Shown in pieces: positions 9,173-18,209 of a DNA stretch of 64,000 nt. Location of the stretch: contig NZ_VOBQ01000008.1 of NCBI RefSeq assembly GCF_007833165.1, positions 124,001-188,000 of the forward strand, given 5' to 3'. Both the position numbers and the translations under genes were made by a program. The first letter of the stretch is position 1. Each line of letters opens with the position of its first letter. This stretch comes from Caenimonas sedimenti. Lineage in GTDB: Bacteria; Pseudomonadota; Gammaproteobacteria; Burkholderiales; Burkholderiaceae_C. Under the pieces are notes generated by a model that was given only the letters and a program-made list of their open reading frames with translations, did no database searches and was not told where the DNA came from.

Positions 9173-9197
9173 GGGGTTGGGTCCTCGGCGCTGCGCT

Positions 9198-10382
9198 TCA
9201 GGCGGCCTTGTAGAGCGTCACGACGCAGGCGCCACCGAGTCCCAGGTTGTGCTGCAGCGCCACCCGCGCTCCCTGCACCTGGCGCTGGTCCGCCGTCCCG
9301 CGCAACTGGTGTGTCAGCTCATAACACTGCGCCAAGCCGGTGGCGCCGAGTGGATGGCCCTTGGACAGCAGCCCGCCCGACGGGTTCGTGACGACCTTGC
9401 CGCCGTAGGTGTTGTCGCCGTCGCGCACGAACTTCTCGGCACCGCCTTCCGGGCACAGGCCCAGGCCCTCGTAGGTGATCAGCTCGTTCTGGGCGAAGCA
9501 GTCGTGCAGTTCGACGACGTCGACGTCGCCGGGGCCGATGCCGGCCGCTTCATAGACCTGGCGCCCCGCGTCGCGCGCCATGTCGTAGCCGACGACGCGC
9601 ATCATGTCCTTCGAGTCGAAGGTGCTGTGGAAATCGGTGGTCATGGCCTGGGCCGCGATGCTGACCTGGGCGTTCAGGCCGTGCTTCTTGGCGAAGCCTT
9701 CCGAGCAGATCACGGCGGCTGCGGCGCCGCAGGTCGGCGGGCAGGCCATCAGGCGCGTCATCACACCGTCCCAGAGCATCGGCGACGCCATCACGTCCTC
9801 GGTGCTGACTTCCTTGCGGAACAGCGCGAGCGGGTTGTTTGCAGCGTGCCGGCTGGCCTTGGCACGGATGGCCGCGAAGGTCTCCAGCTGCGTACCGTAC
9901 TTGTCCATGTGAGCTTTGCCGGCCCCGCCGAAGTAGCGCAGCGCGAGCGGAATCTCGGCGTGGCCGACCAGCTCGTCGGTGATCTGGTCGAATTCGTCGA
10001 AGGGCGTCGGCCGGTCGGCGAAGGCCGCCTTGATGGCGCCGGGCTGCATCTGCTCAAAGCCCAGCGCGAGGACGCAATCGGCGGCACCCGACTGCACTGC
10101 CTGGCGCGCCAGGAACAGCGCCGACGAGCCGGTGGAGCAGTTGTTGTTGACGTTGAGCACCGGAATGCCTGTCATGCCCACCGGGTAGAGCGCGCGCTGG
10201 CCGCATGTCGAATCGCCATAGACATAGCCGACGTAGGCCTGCTGGATGGCCTTGTAGTCGACGCCTGCGTCCTGCAGGGCCAGCCGGGCGGCCTTCTCGC
10301 CCATCACGTGGTAGGGCTCGCTGGCCCCAGGCTTGGCGAAGGGGATCATGCCGACGCCGGCGACGATGACTTGATTGCTCAT
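9198..10382 (-). CDS. Thiolase family protein (SCP-x type acetyl-CoA acyltransferase)
   Basis: A 394-residue thiolase resembling the N-terminal domain of sterol carrier protein x. The nucleophilic cysteine is Cys82 in NNNCSTGSS and the C-terminal SKGHPLGATG supplies the catalytic histidine. It should cleave 3-oxoacyl-CoA with free CoA, ending a beta-oxidation turn. SCP-x type thiolases accept branched or bulky chains, which fits the branched-acid theme of the region, although this is family knowledge. The ATG at 10382 gives MSNQVIVAGVG, a normal thiolase N-terminus; the longer frame upstream runs into the intergenic gap after the ligase gene. Confidence 0.92.
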   Translation of the reverse strand: MSNQVIVAGVGMIPFAKPGASEPYHVMGEKAARLALQDAGVDYKAIQQAYVGYVYGDSTCGQRALYPVGMTGIPVLNVNNNCSTGSSALFLARQAVQSGAADCVLALGFEQMQPGAIKAAFADRPTPFDEFDQITDELVGHAEIPLALRYFGGAGKAHMDKYGTQLETFAAIRAKASRHAANNPLALFRKEVSTEDVMASPMLWDGVMTRLMACPPTCGAAAAVICSEGFAKKHGLNAQVSIAAQAMTTDFHSTFDSKDMMRVVGYDMARDAGRQVYEAAGIGPGDVDVVELHDCFAQNELITYEGLGLCPEGGAEKFVRDGDNTYGGKVVTNPSGGLLSKGHPLGATGLAQCYELTHQLRGTADQRQVQGARVALQHNLGLGGACVVTLYKAA

Positions 10383-10457
10383 GAGAACTCCAGTTGAAGG
10401 GGATGAGGGCCAGACAGGGGAACTGCGAGGAGGAACATGTACCGGGACCACCTCGTG

Positions 10458-11990
10458 TCAGGACGGCGACGCGAGCCACAGGCGCTCGATCTCGTGGCGC
10501 TGGATCTTGCCGGTGCTGCTGCGCGGAAAAGCCGCCGGATCCACGACCCGGAATTCCCTGGGGATCTTGTAGCCGGCCAGCTGCTCGCGACAGCGGGCCT
10601 TGAGCGCCTCGGTGTCGGCACCCGCGCCTGGCTTGAAGGCGATGAAGGCCACGGGCACCTCGCCCCAGCGTTCGTCGCGCTGGCGCACCACCGCGGCATC
10701 GGCCACGGCGGCCTGGGCCAGCAACACCCGTTCGATCTCGGCCGGGTAGATGTTCTCTCCACCCGACTTGATCAGGTACTTGGCGCGGTCGACGAAGTCC
10801 AGCGTGCCGTCGGCGCGGCGCACGAACAGGTCGCCCATGTGGAACCAGCCGCCGCGGAAGTCGTGCGCGTTCGCCTCGGGCGCGTTCCAGTAGCCGGAGA
10901 ACAGCGTCGGCCCGCGCACTGCCGCTTCGCCTGGTGTGCCCAGGGGCACGTCGCGGTCTTCGGGATCGAGCAGGCGCACGCAGCAGAACGCCGATTCGCG
11001 CTTGGCCAGGCTGGTCGGCGCCACTCCGGGTGCGAGCAGCGCCCCCGAGGCCGGCGCGAGCCCGGTCTCGGTGGCGCCGAAGCTGTTGATGTACGGCGCG
11101 TTCAGCAGGCCGGTGAGATCGGCGATCTGCTGCAGCGGTACCAGGTCGGCCATGGCGCCGACCACGCGCACACCGCGCGGGCGGGTGGCGTTGCGGCGCA
11201 GACCGTCGATCAACACGTCGATCATGCCCGGCATGGCCACCAGCCAGCCGATCGACTCGGCGGCGATCGCCGCACACAGGCTGTCGACGTCAAAGCCATC
11301 GTGCAAGACGACCTTGCCACCGATCATCAACGTGGCCAGGCTGAAATCGGTGGCGGCCATGTGGAACAGCGGCGACCAGGCGACATAGGTGTGTTCCGCA
11401 CCGATGCCGTATTCGGTCGCGAAGCACATGGCACGAGCGACCATCGCGCGCTGGCTGATCACCGCACCCTTAGGAAGGCCGGTGGTGCCACTGGTATAGA
11501 GGATGACCAGGCCCTGCTCGGGGTCGATCTCGGTGTGTGGATCGTCTTCCTGCGCACCGCCCATGAGCGTGCCGAACTGGGTCTCGATCAGGACGACCAG
11601 CGGCGCGCCATGTTCGATGCGCGCGAGCGCTGGCGCGTGTCGCGCCGAGACAAAGACGATGCATGGCGACACCAGGCGCAGGCAGTGCGACAGCTCGGCA
11701 TCGGCCAGGCGCCAGTTCAGGCAGGCCACGATGACACCGATCTTCGCAGCCGCGAGTTGCAGCTGGATGTACTCGCGGCGGTTCTCGGACAGGATCGCGA
11801 CCCGGTCTCCCGCCCGCGCTCCGCGCCCGCGCAATGCCTGCGCCAGCCGGCTGGCCGACCGGTCCAGGTCCCCATAGCTCAGCGCGCCGCGCGCGTCTTG
11901 CAGCGCCACGGCCTCGCCGCGCATGCCGGCTTGCTTGCGCAACAGGTCCGCCACCGTCAAGGCATGTGCGCCAAGGTCGGTCATGGCCAT
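10458..11990 (-). CDS. AMP-dependent acyl-CoA ligase
   Basis: A 510-residue adenylate-forming enzyme (ANL family) that activates a carboxylic acid with ATP and CoA. The phosphate-binding loop is [13 protein letters not shown], followed by the GWFHMGDLF and VDRAKYLIKSGGENIYPAEIE signatures and the C-terminal lysine region SSTGKIQRHE. It is the first gene of the 12-gene minus-strand operon and would supply the CoA ester on which the later enzymes act. Two in-frame ATGs (11990 and 11984) are equally possible. The gap upstream carries the inverted TAAC element at 12071-12083, shared with the divergent crotonase. Confidence 0.92.
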   Translation of the reverse strand: MAMTDLGAHALTVADLLRKQAGMRGEAVALQDARGALSYGDLDRSASRLAQALRGRGARAGDRVAILSENRREYIQLQLAAAKIGVIVACLNWRLADAELSHCLRLVSPCIVFVSARHAPALARIEHGAPLVVLIETQFGTLMGGAQEDDPHTEIDPEQGLVILYTSGTTGLPKGAVISQRAMVARAMCFATEYGIGAEHTYVAWSPLFHMAATDFSLATLMIGGKVVLHDGFDVDSLCAAIAAESIGWLVAMPGMIDVLIDGLRRNATRPRGVRVVGAMADLVPLQQIADLTGLLNAPYINSFGATETGLAPASGALLAPGVAPTSLAKRESAFCCVRLLDPEDRDVPLGTPGEAAVRGPTLFSGYWNAPEANAHDFRGGWFHMGDLFVRRADGTLDFVDRAKYLIKSGGENIYPAEIERVLLAQAAVADAAVVRQRDERWGEVPVAFIAFKPGAGADTEALKARCREQLAGYKIPREFRVVDPAAFPRSSTGKIQRHEIERLWLASPS

Positions 11991-12070
11991 TTCAGGGTTG
12001 TCTCTCGTTCATGGGTCCGGCCGCCGCCGAGGGGTCGGCACACCGCAGGCTAACTGGGGAGTTGCTTATC

Positions 12071-12083
12071 TGTCAAGCGTTAG
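12071..12083 (-). promoter_or_regulatory. Candidate operator in the divergent gap between ligase and crotonase operons
   Basis: Read on the minus strand, the site is CTAACGCTTGACA. It matches CTAACACTTGTTA at 36701-36713 and CTAACAGTTGGCA at 62529-62541 in the positions CTAAC-N2-TTG, and all three lie in divergent gaps. It is 43 bases upstream of the crotonase start at 12126 and about 80 upstream of the ligase start at 11990. No convincing sigma-70 boxes were found in this gap. Binding protein unknown; the local IclR regulator is one candidate. Confidence 0.45.
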
Positions 12084-12125
12084 GTAGACTGCGCCGAACA
12101 ATCTTTCCAGCAGTGAGCCAGACGG

Positions 12126-12926
12126 ATGCAAGATACCAAGGCGATTCGCTTCGAGCAGCGCGGCGCCGCGGCCTGGATCACGCTCGACCGGCCGGACGCG
12201 ATGAACGCGCTGTCCGATTCGATGTGCAGCGAGCTGATGGACGCCCTGGACACGGTCGAACGCGATGCCGAGATCCGTGTTCTGGTACTGACCGGCAGCG
12301 GGCGTGCTTTCTGTGCCGGGGCCGACCTCAAAGGCGTGTTGGACAGCAGTACCGGCGCACCGGGCCGCGCCGACCCGATGAGCACCTTCCTCGACCTGGT
12401 GGCCGGCATGATCGACCGCGTCCGCATGCTGCCCATGCCCACCATTGCCGCTCTGAACGGCCTCACGATGGCCGGCGGCCTGGAACTGGCGATGGCCTGC
12501 GACCTGATCATCGCCGCTGAAAGCACCCGCATCGGCGATGCGCACGCCAACTTCGGTGTCTTTCCCGGCGCCGGCGGTACCGCCGTGCTGCCCCGTCGCA
12601 TCGGGCCCACGGCCGCCAAATACCTGCTTTTCACGGGCGAAGCCCAGAGCGCGGCCGAGCTGGTGCCGCTGGGCCTGGTCAACCGGGTTGTGCCGGATGC
12701 CGATCTGGTGTCCGAGATCGACAAGCTGGCCACCCGCATCGCCAGCAAAAGCCCCCTGGTGCTGCGCCGCATGAAGCAGGCCGTGGCTGACGGGCTTGAG
12801 CAGCCACAGGCGGCGGCTCTGCGACTCGAGCGGCTGGTGCTCGACGCGCACCGGTACTCACACGACATCCGCGAGGGCCTGGCGGCCTTCACCGGCAAAC
12901 GCAAGCCCGAGTTCAAGGGCTACTGA
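12126..12926 (+). CDS. Enoyl-CoA hydratase/isomerase family protein
   Basis: A 266-residue crotonase-fold protein and first gene of a 17-gene plus-strand run. The CoA-site FCAGADLKG and the first catalytic acid, Glu120 in AGGLELA, are present. At the second acid position (Glu140 in the copy at 210-1010) it has His140, in GDAHANFG. Crotonase-fold isomerases, hydrolases and ring-cleaving enzymes commonly keep only one of the two acids, so simple hydration is not assured. It is followed 28 bases later by a thiolase, so a beta-oxidation role is still the best guess. Confidence 0.9.
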   Translation: MQDTKAIRFEQRGAAAWITLDRPDAMNALSDSMCSELMDALDTVERDAEIRVLVLTGSGRAFCAGADLKGVLDSSTGAPGRADPMSTFLDLVAGMIDRVRMLPMPTIAALNGLTMAGGLELAMACDLIIAAESTRIGDAHANFGVFPGAGGTAVLPRRIGPTAAKYLLFTGEAQSAAELVPLGLVNRVVPDADLVSEIDKLATRIASKSPLVLRRMKQAVADGLEQPQAAALRLERLVLDAHRYSHDIREGLAAFTGKRKPEFKGY

Positions 12927-12954
12927 AGCACCTCTGCCCCGAAGGATTCGATCA

Positions 12955-14202
12955 ATGAACCACCCGCAACCCGCCGTCTACGTGGCCGGCATCGGCATGA
13001 CTCCAACCGGCAAGTTTGTCGACCGCAGCATCAAACAGCTGACTGCGGACGCGGTGAACGCGGCGCTGGCCGACGCCGGCCTGCAGCTGGCCGATATTCA
13101 GAGCGCCTTCTTCTCCAACGCGACGCAAGGGGTGCTCGAAGGCCAGACCATGGTGCGCGGACAGATCGCGCTGCGCTCGATGGGCATCGAGTCCATCCCC
13201 GTCTACAACATAGAGAATGCCTGCGCCAGCGCCAGTTCGGCCTTCAACCTGGCAGTGCAGTACGTGCGGTCCGGCGAGGGCGACATCGCGCTGGCGGTCG
13301 GCGCCGAGAAGATGTTCTGCGCCGACAAGGCCAGGATGTTCAGCGTCTTCGACGGCGCCTGGGACTTGTCGACCATCGAGGCCAACAAGCGCAGCCTGCT
13401 GGCCCTGGGCGAAGGCATCACGCCGCCCGAAGGCAGCACGTCGAAAGCCCCGTACAGCCTGTTCATGGATATCTACGCCGCGTTCGGCCGCTTCCACATG
13501 CGCGAATTCGGAAGCACGCAACGCCAGTTCGCGGCCGTCGCGGCCAAGAACCACGGGCACTCGGTGCACAACGCCTTGGCCCAGTACCGAACCGCCTACA
13601 GCATCGACGAAGTGCTGGCCGCGCCGCCCATTACCTATCCGCTGACTCTTCCCATGTGCGCGCCGATCAGCGATGGCGCCGCCGCCGCGCTGGTGTGCTC
13701 CGAAGCCGCACTGGCCCGCCTGGCCGACCGTCGGCGCGCCATCCGGGTGCTGGCTTGCGTGCTTGGCACCGGCAGCACGCGCCGTCCGCACGACGTGGGC
13801 CAGCACGTCACTGTCAAGGCCGCCAAGCTGGCCTACGAACGCGCCGGCGTCGGTCCGAAGGACATCTCGCTGGCCGAAGTCCATGACGCCACCGCCATCG
13901 GCGAGATCGTGCAGAGCGAAAACCTGGGTTTCTGTGAGTTCGGCGCCGGCGGCGCGCTGGCCGAAAGCGGCGCGACCACGATCGGCGGGCGCATTCCCAT
14001 CAACACCTCGGGCGGACTGGAATCCAAAGGCCACCCCATCGGCGCCACGGGGCTGGGCCAGCTGCACGAACTGGTGACGCAGCTGCGGGCCGAAGCCGGC
14101 GCGCGTCAGGTGCAGGGCGCGCGGCTGGCCGTCGCCGAGAACGGCGGCGGCATCTTCGGCATCGAAGAGGCGGTGTGCGCCATCACCATCCTCAGCCGCT
14201 GA
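12955..14202 (+). CDS. Thiolase family protein (SCP-x type)
   Basis: A 415-residue thiolase. The nucleophile is Cys90 in ENACASASSAF and the C-terminal ESKGHPIGATG motif is complete, so 3-oxoacyl-CoA cleavage is expected. The ATG at 12955 yields MNHPQPAVYVAGIG, a normal thiolase start; the frame is open further upstream but overlaps the crotonase. It is more divergent from the thiolase at 9198 than expected for a recent duplicate, sharing motifs but few long blocks. Gene order (crotonase, thiolase, acyl-CoA dehydrogenase, importer, ligase) suggests one substrate-dedicated beta-oxidation set. Confidence 0.91.
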   Translation: MNHPQPAVYVAGIGMTPTGKFVDRSIKQLTADAVNAALADAGLQLADIQSAFFSNATQGVLEGQTMVRGQIALRSMGIESIPVYNIENACASASSAFNLAVQYVRSGEGDIALAVGAEKMFCADKARMFSVFDGAWDLSTIEANKRSLLALGEGITPPEGSTSKAPYSLFMDIYAAFGRFHMREFGSTQRQFAAVAAKNHGHSVHNALAQYRTAYSIDEVLAAPPITYPLTLPMCAPISDGAAAALVCSEAALARLADRRRAIRVLACVLGTGSTRRPHDVGQHVTVKAAKLAYERAGVGPKDISLAEVHDATAIGEIVQSENLGFCEFGAGGALAESGATTIGGRIPINTSGGLESKGHPIGATGLGQLHELVTQLRAEAGARQVQGARLAVAENGGGIFGIEEAVCAITILSR

Positions 14203-14245
14203 CGCGCGCTCGCCGCCCCGTTGCAACAGAACCTGACCCTAACGC

Positions 14246-15406
14246 ATGAACTTCCTGCCCACCGATGAACAGCGACTGGCCGTCGAAGGCTTCAATCGCT
14301 TCCTCGAGACCAAGTTGCAGCCCATCGTCCGGCGCTACCAGCCCGACAAGCTGATCGAGAAGGAGCGCATGCTGGAAATCTTCCAGCTGATGCTGCCCTA
14401 CGGCATGGGCGGCAACGGCATCATTGCCGAGAAGCACGGCGGGATGGGGATGCCGTGGTTGACCTACGCGCTGATGTACGAGCAGCTCGCGCGGGTGTCC
14501 GGCGACGTCGCGATCTCGCTGCTGATCCAGCAGCTCGGCGCCTATTCGCTGGAGGTGTGCAGCAATGACGCGATGCGAGACAAATATCTGCCGCGCATGC
14601 TGCGCGCCGAGATCATCGCCTGCAGCGGCATCAGCGAACCCGGCGTCGGATCCAACGTAGCCGAGGTGACCTGCCGCGCGAAGAAGGACGGCGACCTCTA
14701 TGTCGTCACCGGCGAGAAGACCTGGATCTCCAACGGCCATTACTCCGACTTCTGCATGGTCATCGTTCGCACCTCGGACGATGGCGCCAAGGGCCTGTCG
14801 ATGATCCTGGTCGACCGCGCCGAGCACGGCTACGACAGCCGCAACATCGACAAGCTGGGGCTCAACAGCACCTCGACCGCGCAGCTGTTCTTCGACGGCG
14901 TGCGCGTGCCCGCCGCCAACATGCTGATCGCGCCCGGCGCCGGGCTGAAGAACACGCTGGTGCTGTTCGAGAAGGCGCGGCCGATGGTCGGCCTGACCTC
15001 CGTGGGCATCGCCCAGGCGGCGCTCGACAAGGCGGTGGCCTACGCCAAGGAGCGTCGCCAGCACGGCAAGCCGATCGGCGCCCACCAGCTCATCCAGGGC
15101 ATGCTGGCCGAGGCCGCGATCGAACTCGACGCGGCCAAGCTGCTGGTCTACCGCGCCTTCAACCTGATCGACCACGGCGTGCGCTGCGAGGTCGAAAGCG
15201 CGATGGCCAAGTGCTACGCCACCGAGATCGCGGTCGACGTGGCCTCCAAGGCGGTGCAGATCCACGGCGGCAACGGCATCACCAAGGACTTCGGCGTCGA
15301 GTTGCTGTTCCGCAATGCCCGCATGATGACCATCCCGGACGGCACGACCGAGATCCAGAAACTCATCATCGGGCGTGCCCTCACCGGGCTCAACGCCTTC
15401 TCCTGA
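14246..15406 (+). CDS. Acyl-CoA dehydrogenase
   Basis: A 386-residue acyl-CoA dehydrogenase. It has CSGISEPGVGSNVAEV for FAD and substrate contacts, KTWISNGHYSDF in the middle domain and QIHGGNGITKDFGVE in the last helix bundle. The base motif reads IPDGTTEIQK, with aspartate where medium-chain enzymes have glutamate (YEGT). Such a change can shift chain-length preference in this family, but the effect here is unknown. Stop and next start (ATP-binding protein, 15409) are two bases apart, so it is tightly coupled to the importer genes. Confidence 0.93.
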   Translation: MNFLPTDEQRLAVEGFNRFLETKLQPIVRRYQPDKLIEKERMLEIFQLMLPYGMGGNGIIAEKHGGMGMPWLTYALMYEQLARVSGDVAISLLIQQLGAYSLEVCSNDAMRDKYLPRMLRAEIIACSGISEPGVGSNVAEVTCRAKKDGDLYVVTGEKTWISNGHYSDFCMVIVRTSDDGAKGLSMILVDRAEHGYDSRNIDKLGLNSTSTAQLFFDGVRVPAANMLIAPGAGLKNTLVLFEKARPMVGLTSVGIAQAALDKAVAYAKERRQHGKPIGAHQLIQGMLAEAAIELDAAKLLVYRAFNLIDHGVRCEVESAMAKCYATEIAVDVASKAVQIHGGNGITKDFGVELLFRNARMMTIPDGTTEIQKLIIGRALTGLNAFS

Positions 15407-15408
15407 CC

Positions 15409-16188
15409 ATGGCCACGCCTGCCGCACCCGTCCTCCGCGCCGAGGGCATCACGCTGCGATTCGGTGGTGTCGTCGCGCTGTCCGAGGTCAGCATCGAAGT
15501 CCGGCCCGACGAGATGCTGGCCATCATCGGCCCCAACGGCGCTGGCAAGAGCTCGCTGCTCAACGTGCTGAGCGGCTTCTACCGCCCGCAGCAGGGCAGC
15601 GTGCAGTACGAAGGCCGCGATCTGCTGGGCCGGGCCGTGCACTCCATCGCCCGCGACGGCGTGGTGCGCACCTTCCAGGGCACGCACCTGTTCTCCAACA
15701 TGAGCGTGCTCGACAACATCCTGATCGGGCGCTTCAGCCACATGCATTCCAGCCTCGCCCAAGCCTTCTTGTACTTCCCGTGGACACAGCGCGAGGAAGC
15801 GCGGCACCGCGAAGTGGCCGAGAACATCGTGGAATTCCTGGAGATCGAGAACATCCGCCACCAGCCGGTCGGCTCGCTCGGTTACGGTTTGCGCAAGCGC
15901 GTCGACCTCGGCCGCGCCCTGGCGATGGAACCCAAAGTGTTGCTGATGGACGAGCCCATGGCCGGCATGAACACCGAGGAAAAGGAAGACCTGGCGCGTT
16001 TCGTCATCGATGTGCGCGAGGCCAGGCGCATCCCCGTGGTGCTGGTCGAGCACGACATGGGCGTAGTCATGGACCTTGCCGACCGCGTTGCCGTGCTCGA
16101 CTTTGGTCGCAAGATCGCCGACGGCACACCGGCGCAAGTGCAGGCTGACCCGGCCGTGATCCAGGCCTATCTCGGAGCCGCGGCATGA
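15409..16188 (+). CDS. livG: ABC transporter ATP-binding protein, LivG type
   Basis: A 259-residue ATPase of the branched-chain amino acid/organic acid importer family. The Walker A motif is GPNGAGKSS near residue 42, the signature is LGYGLRKRVDLGRALAMEP and Walker B is VLLMDEPMAGM; the HDMGVVMDLADR switch region and the C-terminal VIQAYLG tail are typical of LivG. It probably forms a heterodimer with the LivF-type protein at 21415. It starts two bases after the acyl-CoA dehydrogenase stop, and its own stop overlaps the start of the acyl-CoA ligase. The signature motif has GYGLRKR instead of the usual SGGxxR pattern, a variation often seen in LivG. Confidence 0.93.
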   Translation: MATPAAPVLRAEGITLRFGGVVALSEVSIEVRPDEMLAIIGPNGAGKSSLLNVLSGFYRPQQGSVQYEGRDLLGRAVHSIARDGVVRTFQGTHLFSNMSVLDNILIGRFSHMHSSLAQAFLYFPWTQREEARHREVAENIVEFLEIENIRHQPVGSLGYGLRKRVDLGRALAMEPKVLLMDEPMAGMNTEEKEDLARFVIDVREARRIPVVLVEHDMGVVMDLADRVAVLDFGRKIADGTPAQVQADPAVIQAYLGAAA

Positions 16189-18209
16189 ACGGCGGCGTCA
16201 CTGCCGTGATCAAGGAAGCGATGCCCCCTGCCGAGGCACGCCGGTCTGCCCGGTCTGCCACTGCCACGGACGCCGACGATACCGCGTTGCGCACGCTACC
16301 CCAGACCCTGCTGGCCCACGCACGAAATCAACCGGCGCGACTGGCCCAGCGGGCCAAGCGCAAGGGCATCTGGCGCGAGTACGACTTCGCCCACGTGCTG
16401 GAGCACGTGCGCAGCATTGCCCTGGGCGCGGCCGCGCTGGGTCTGGCGCGCGGTGACACCGCGGTCGTGATCGGTGAGAACGAGCCCGAGCATTATTGGG
16501 CCGTCTTCGCGGTCCAGTCGCTGGGCGCCAAGACGGTGTCGGTCTACCCCGACGCCACTGCGGAAGAACTTCACTACCTGTGCGAGGATTCGGGCGCCAG
16601 ATTCATCTTCGCCCAGGACCAGGAGCAGGTCGACAAGGCGCTTGCGGTGGCGCCCCGGCTGCCGGCGATCATCGGCATCGCCTACTGGGATGACGGCGGC
16701 ATGTGGTCGTACAGTCACGACCTGCTTCACGCCTTCGACGCCCTGTTGGCCGCCGGCCGCGAGGGGCACCGCCGCAACCCGGAGCGCTTCGCCCGCGAGG
16801 TCGAGGCCGGCAGCCTGGATGACCTCGCGCTGCTGACGTACACCTCGGGCACGACCAGCAAGCCCAAGGGCGTGATGATCAGCCACCGCTGGCTGGTCGA
16901 CAACGCCAGCCGCATGCGCAGCGCACTACCCATCGAACCCGGCATGGAGTACCTGTCGTACACGCCGCTGGCCTGGATCACCGAGCAGCTGCTCGGTGTG
17001 ACGCTGGGACTGACGCTGCCGCTGGTGGTCAACTTCCCCGAGGGTCCGGACCAGGTGCTGCCGAACCTGCGCGAGCTCGCGCCGCACATGGTGCTGTTCG
17101 GTCCACGCCAGTGGGAGAGCATTGCCGCCACCATCGAGGCGCGCATGCTGCACGCCAGCTGGCCGGCGCGAATGATCTACCGCTGGGGCGTGCGCATCGG
17201 CCACGATGTGCACGTGGCCCGGCTCGAAGGCCGGTCCGCGCCGACGCGGTCGCGGCTACTGCTGCCTCTGGCCGAGCTGCTGACACTGCATGCCGTACGC
17301 GACCAGTTCGGCTTCCTGCGCTCAAGGATCGCAGTTTCGGGAGGCACCGCAATGGCACCCGACGTGTTCCGCCTGTTCCACGCACTGGGAGTGCCGCTGC
17401 GCAACATCTACGGCTGCTCCGAGTTCGGCCTGATTGCCGGCCACCGCGGCGAACGCTACGACCTGGAAACCGTGGGTCCGCTGCTCGATGTCGACCCGGC
17501 CTTCGGTGCGCCGCTGCAGGCCCGCATCGAACCGAGCGGCGAACTGCTGCTGCGCGGCGGCACCGGCTTTTTGGGCTACTGGCACAAGCCGGACAAGACC
17601 GCGGCACTCGACCGCGACGGCTGGTTCGCCAGCGGCGACGCGGTGCAACGCACCGAGCGTGGCGAGCTCGTGTTCCTCGACCGGGTCGAGCACCTGGTGA
17701 AGCTGGCCAACGGCCACCCCTACCCGCCGCAGTTCATCGAGACCCGGCTGCGCTTCTCGGCCTTCATCAAGGACGTGATGGTGCTCGGCGACGGGACCCG
17801 GCCCTGGGTCGGCGCACTGATCAACATCGACATGGGCGTGGCCGCGCGTTGGGCCGAGGAGCGACGCATCACCTTCTCGACTTTCACCGACCTGTCACAA
17901 CGGCCCGAGATCCGCGCCCTGGTGCGCGACGAGATCGCGCGCATCAATACCTTGCTTCCCGACGGCTCTCGCATCGTTCGCTTCGCCAACTTCCCGAAGG
18001 AGCTGGACGCCGATGAGGGCGAACTCACCCGCACCCGCAAGCTGCGCCGCGAGTTCCTGGAGCAGCGCTACGAGGCTCTGATCGAGGGTCTGTACGCTGG
18101 TGCGAACGACATCGATTGCGCAATCGCCATCACCTACCAGGACGGTCGCCAGGGGGTGCTGCGCGCCACCGTGGCCGCCACCGACATCACCAGGGCCAGC
18201 CCGCGATGA
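16185..18209 (+). CDS. Long-chain fatty-acid-type AMP-forming acyl-CoA ligase
   Basis: A 674-residue adenylate-forming ligase of the long FadD15-like subfamily. The phosphate loop is TYTSGTTSKPKGVMISH, later signatures are YGCSEFGL, DGWFASGD and FLDRVEHLVKLANGHP, and it ends with the TRTRKLRREFLE region of this group. It lies inside the importer operon, overlapping the LivG stop by ATGA at its start and the LivH start by ATGA at its end. This suggests that import and CoA activation of the same hydrophobic acid are produced together. Long ligases of this type act on long-chain or bulky acids; the substrate is not known. Confidence 0.93.
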   Translation: MNGGVTAVIKEAMPPAEARRSARSATATDADDTALRTLPQTLLAHARNQPARLAQRAKRKGIWREYDFAHVLEHVRSIALGAAALGLARGDTAVVIGENEPEHYWAVFAVQSLGAKTVSVYPDATAEELHYLCEDSGARFIFAQDQEQVDKALAVAPRLPAIIGIAYWDDGGMWSYSHDLLHAFDALLAAGREGHRRNPERFAREVEAGSLDDLALLTYTSGTTSKPKGVMISHRWLVDNASRMRSALPIEPGMEYLSYTPLAWITEQLLGVTLGLTLPLVVNFPEGPDQVLPNLRELAPHMVLFGPRQWESIAATIEARMLHASWPARMIYRWGVRIGHDVHVARLEGRSAPTRSRLLLPLAELLTLHAVRDQFGFLRSRIAVSGGTAMAPDVFRLFHALGVPLRNIYGCSEFGLIAGHRGERYDLETVGPLLDVDPAFGAPLQARIEPSGELLLRGGTGFLGYWHKPDKTAALDRDGWFASGDAVQRTERGELVFLDRVEHLVKLANGHPYPPQFIETRLRFSAFIKDVMVLGDGTRPWVGALINIDMGVAARWAEERRITFSTFTDLSQRPEIRALVRDEIARINTLLPDGSRIVRFANFPKELDADEGELTRTRKLRREFLEQRYEALIEGLYAGANDIDCAIAITYQDGRQGVLRATVAATDITRASPR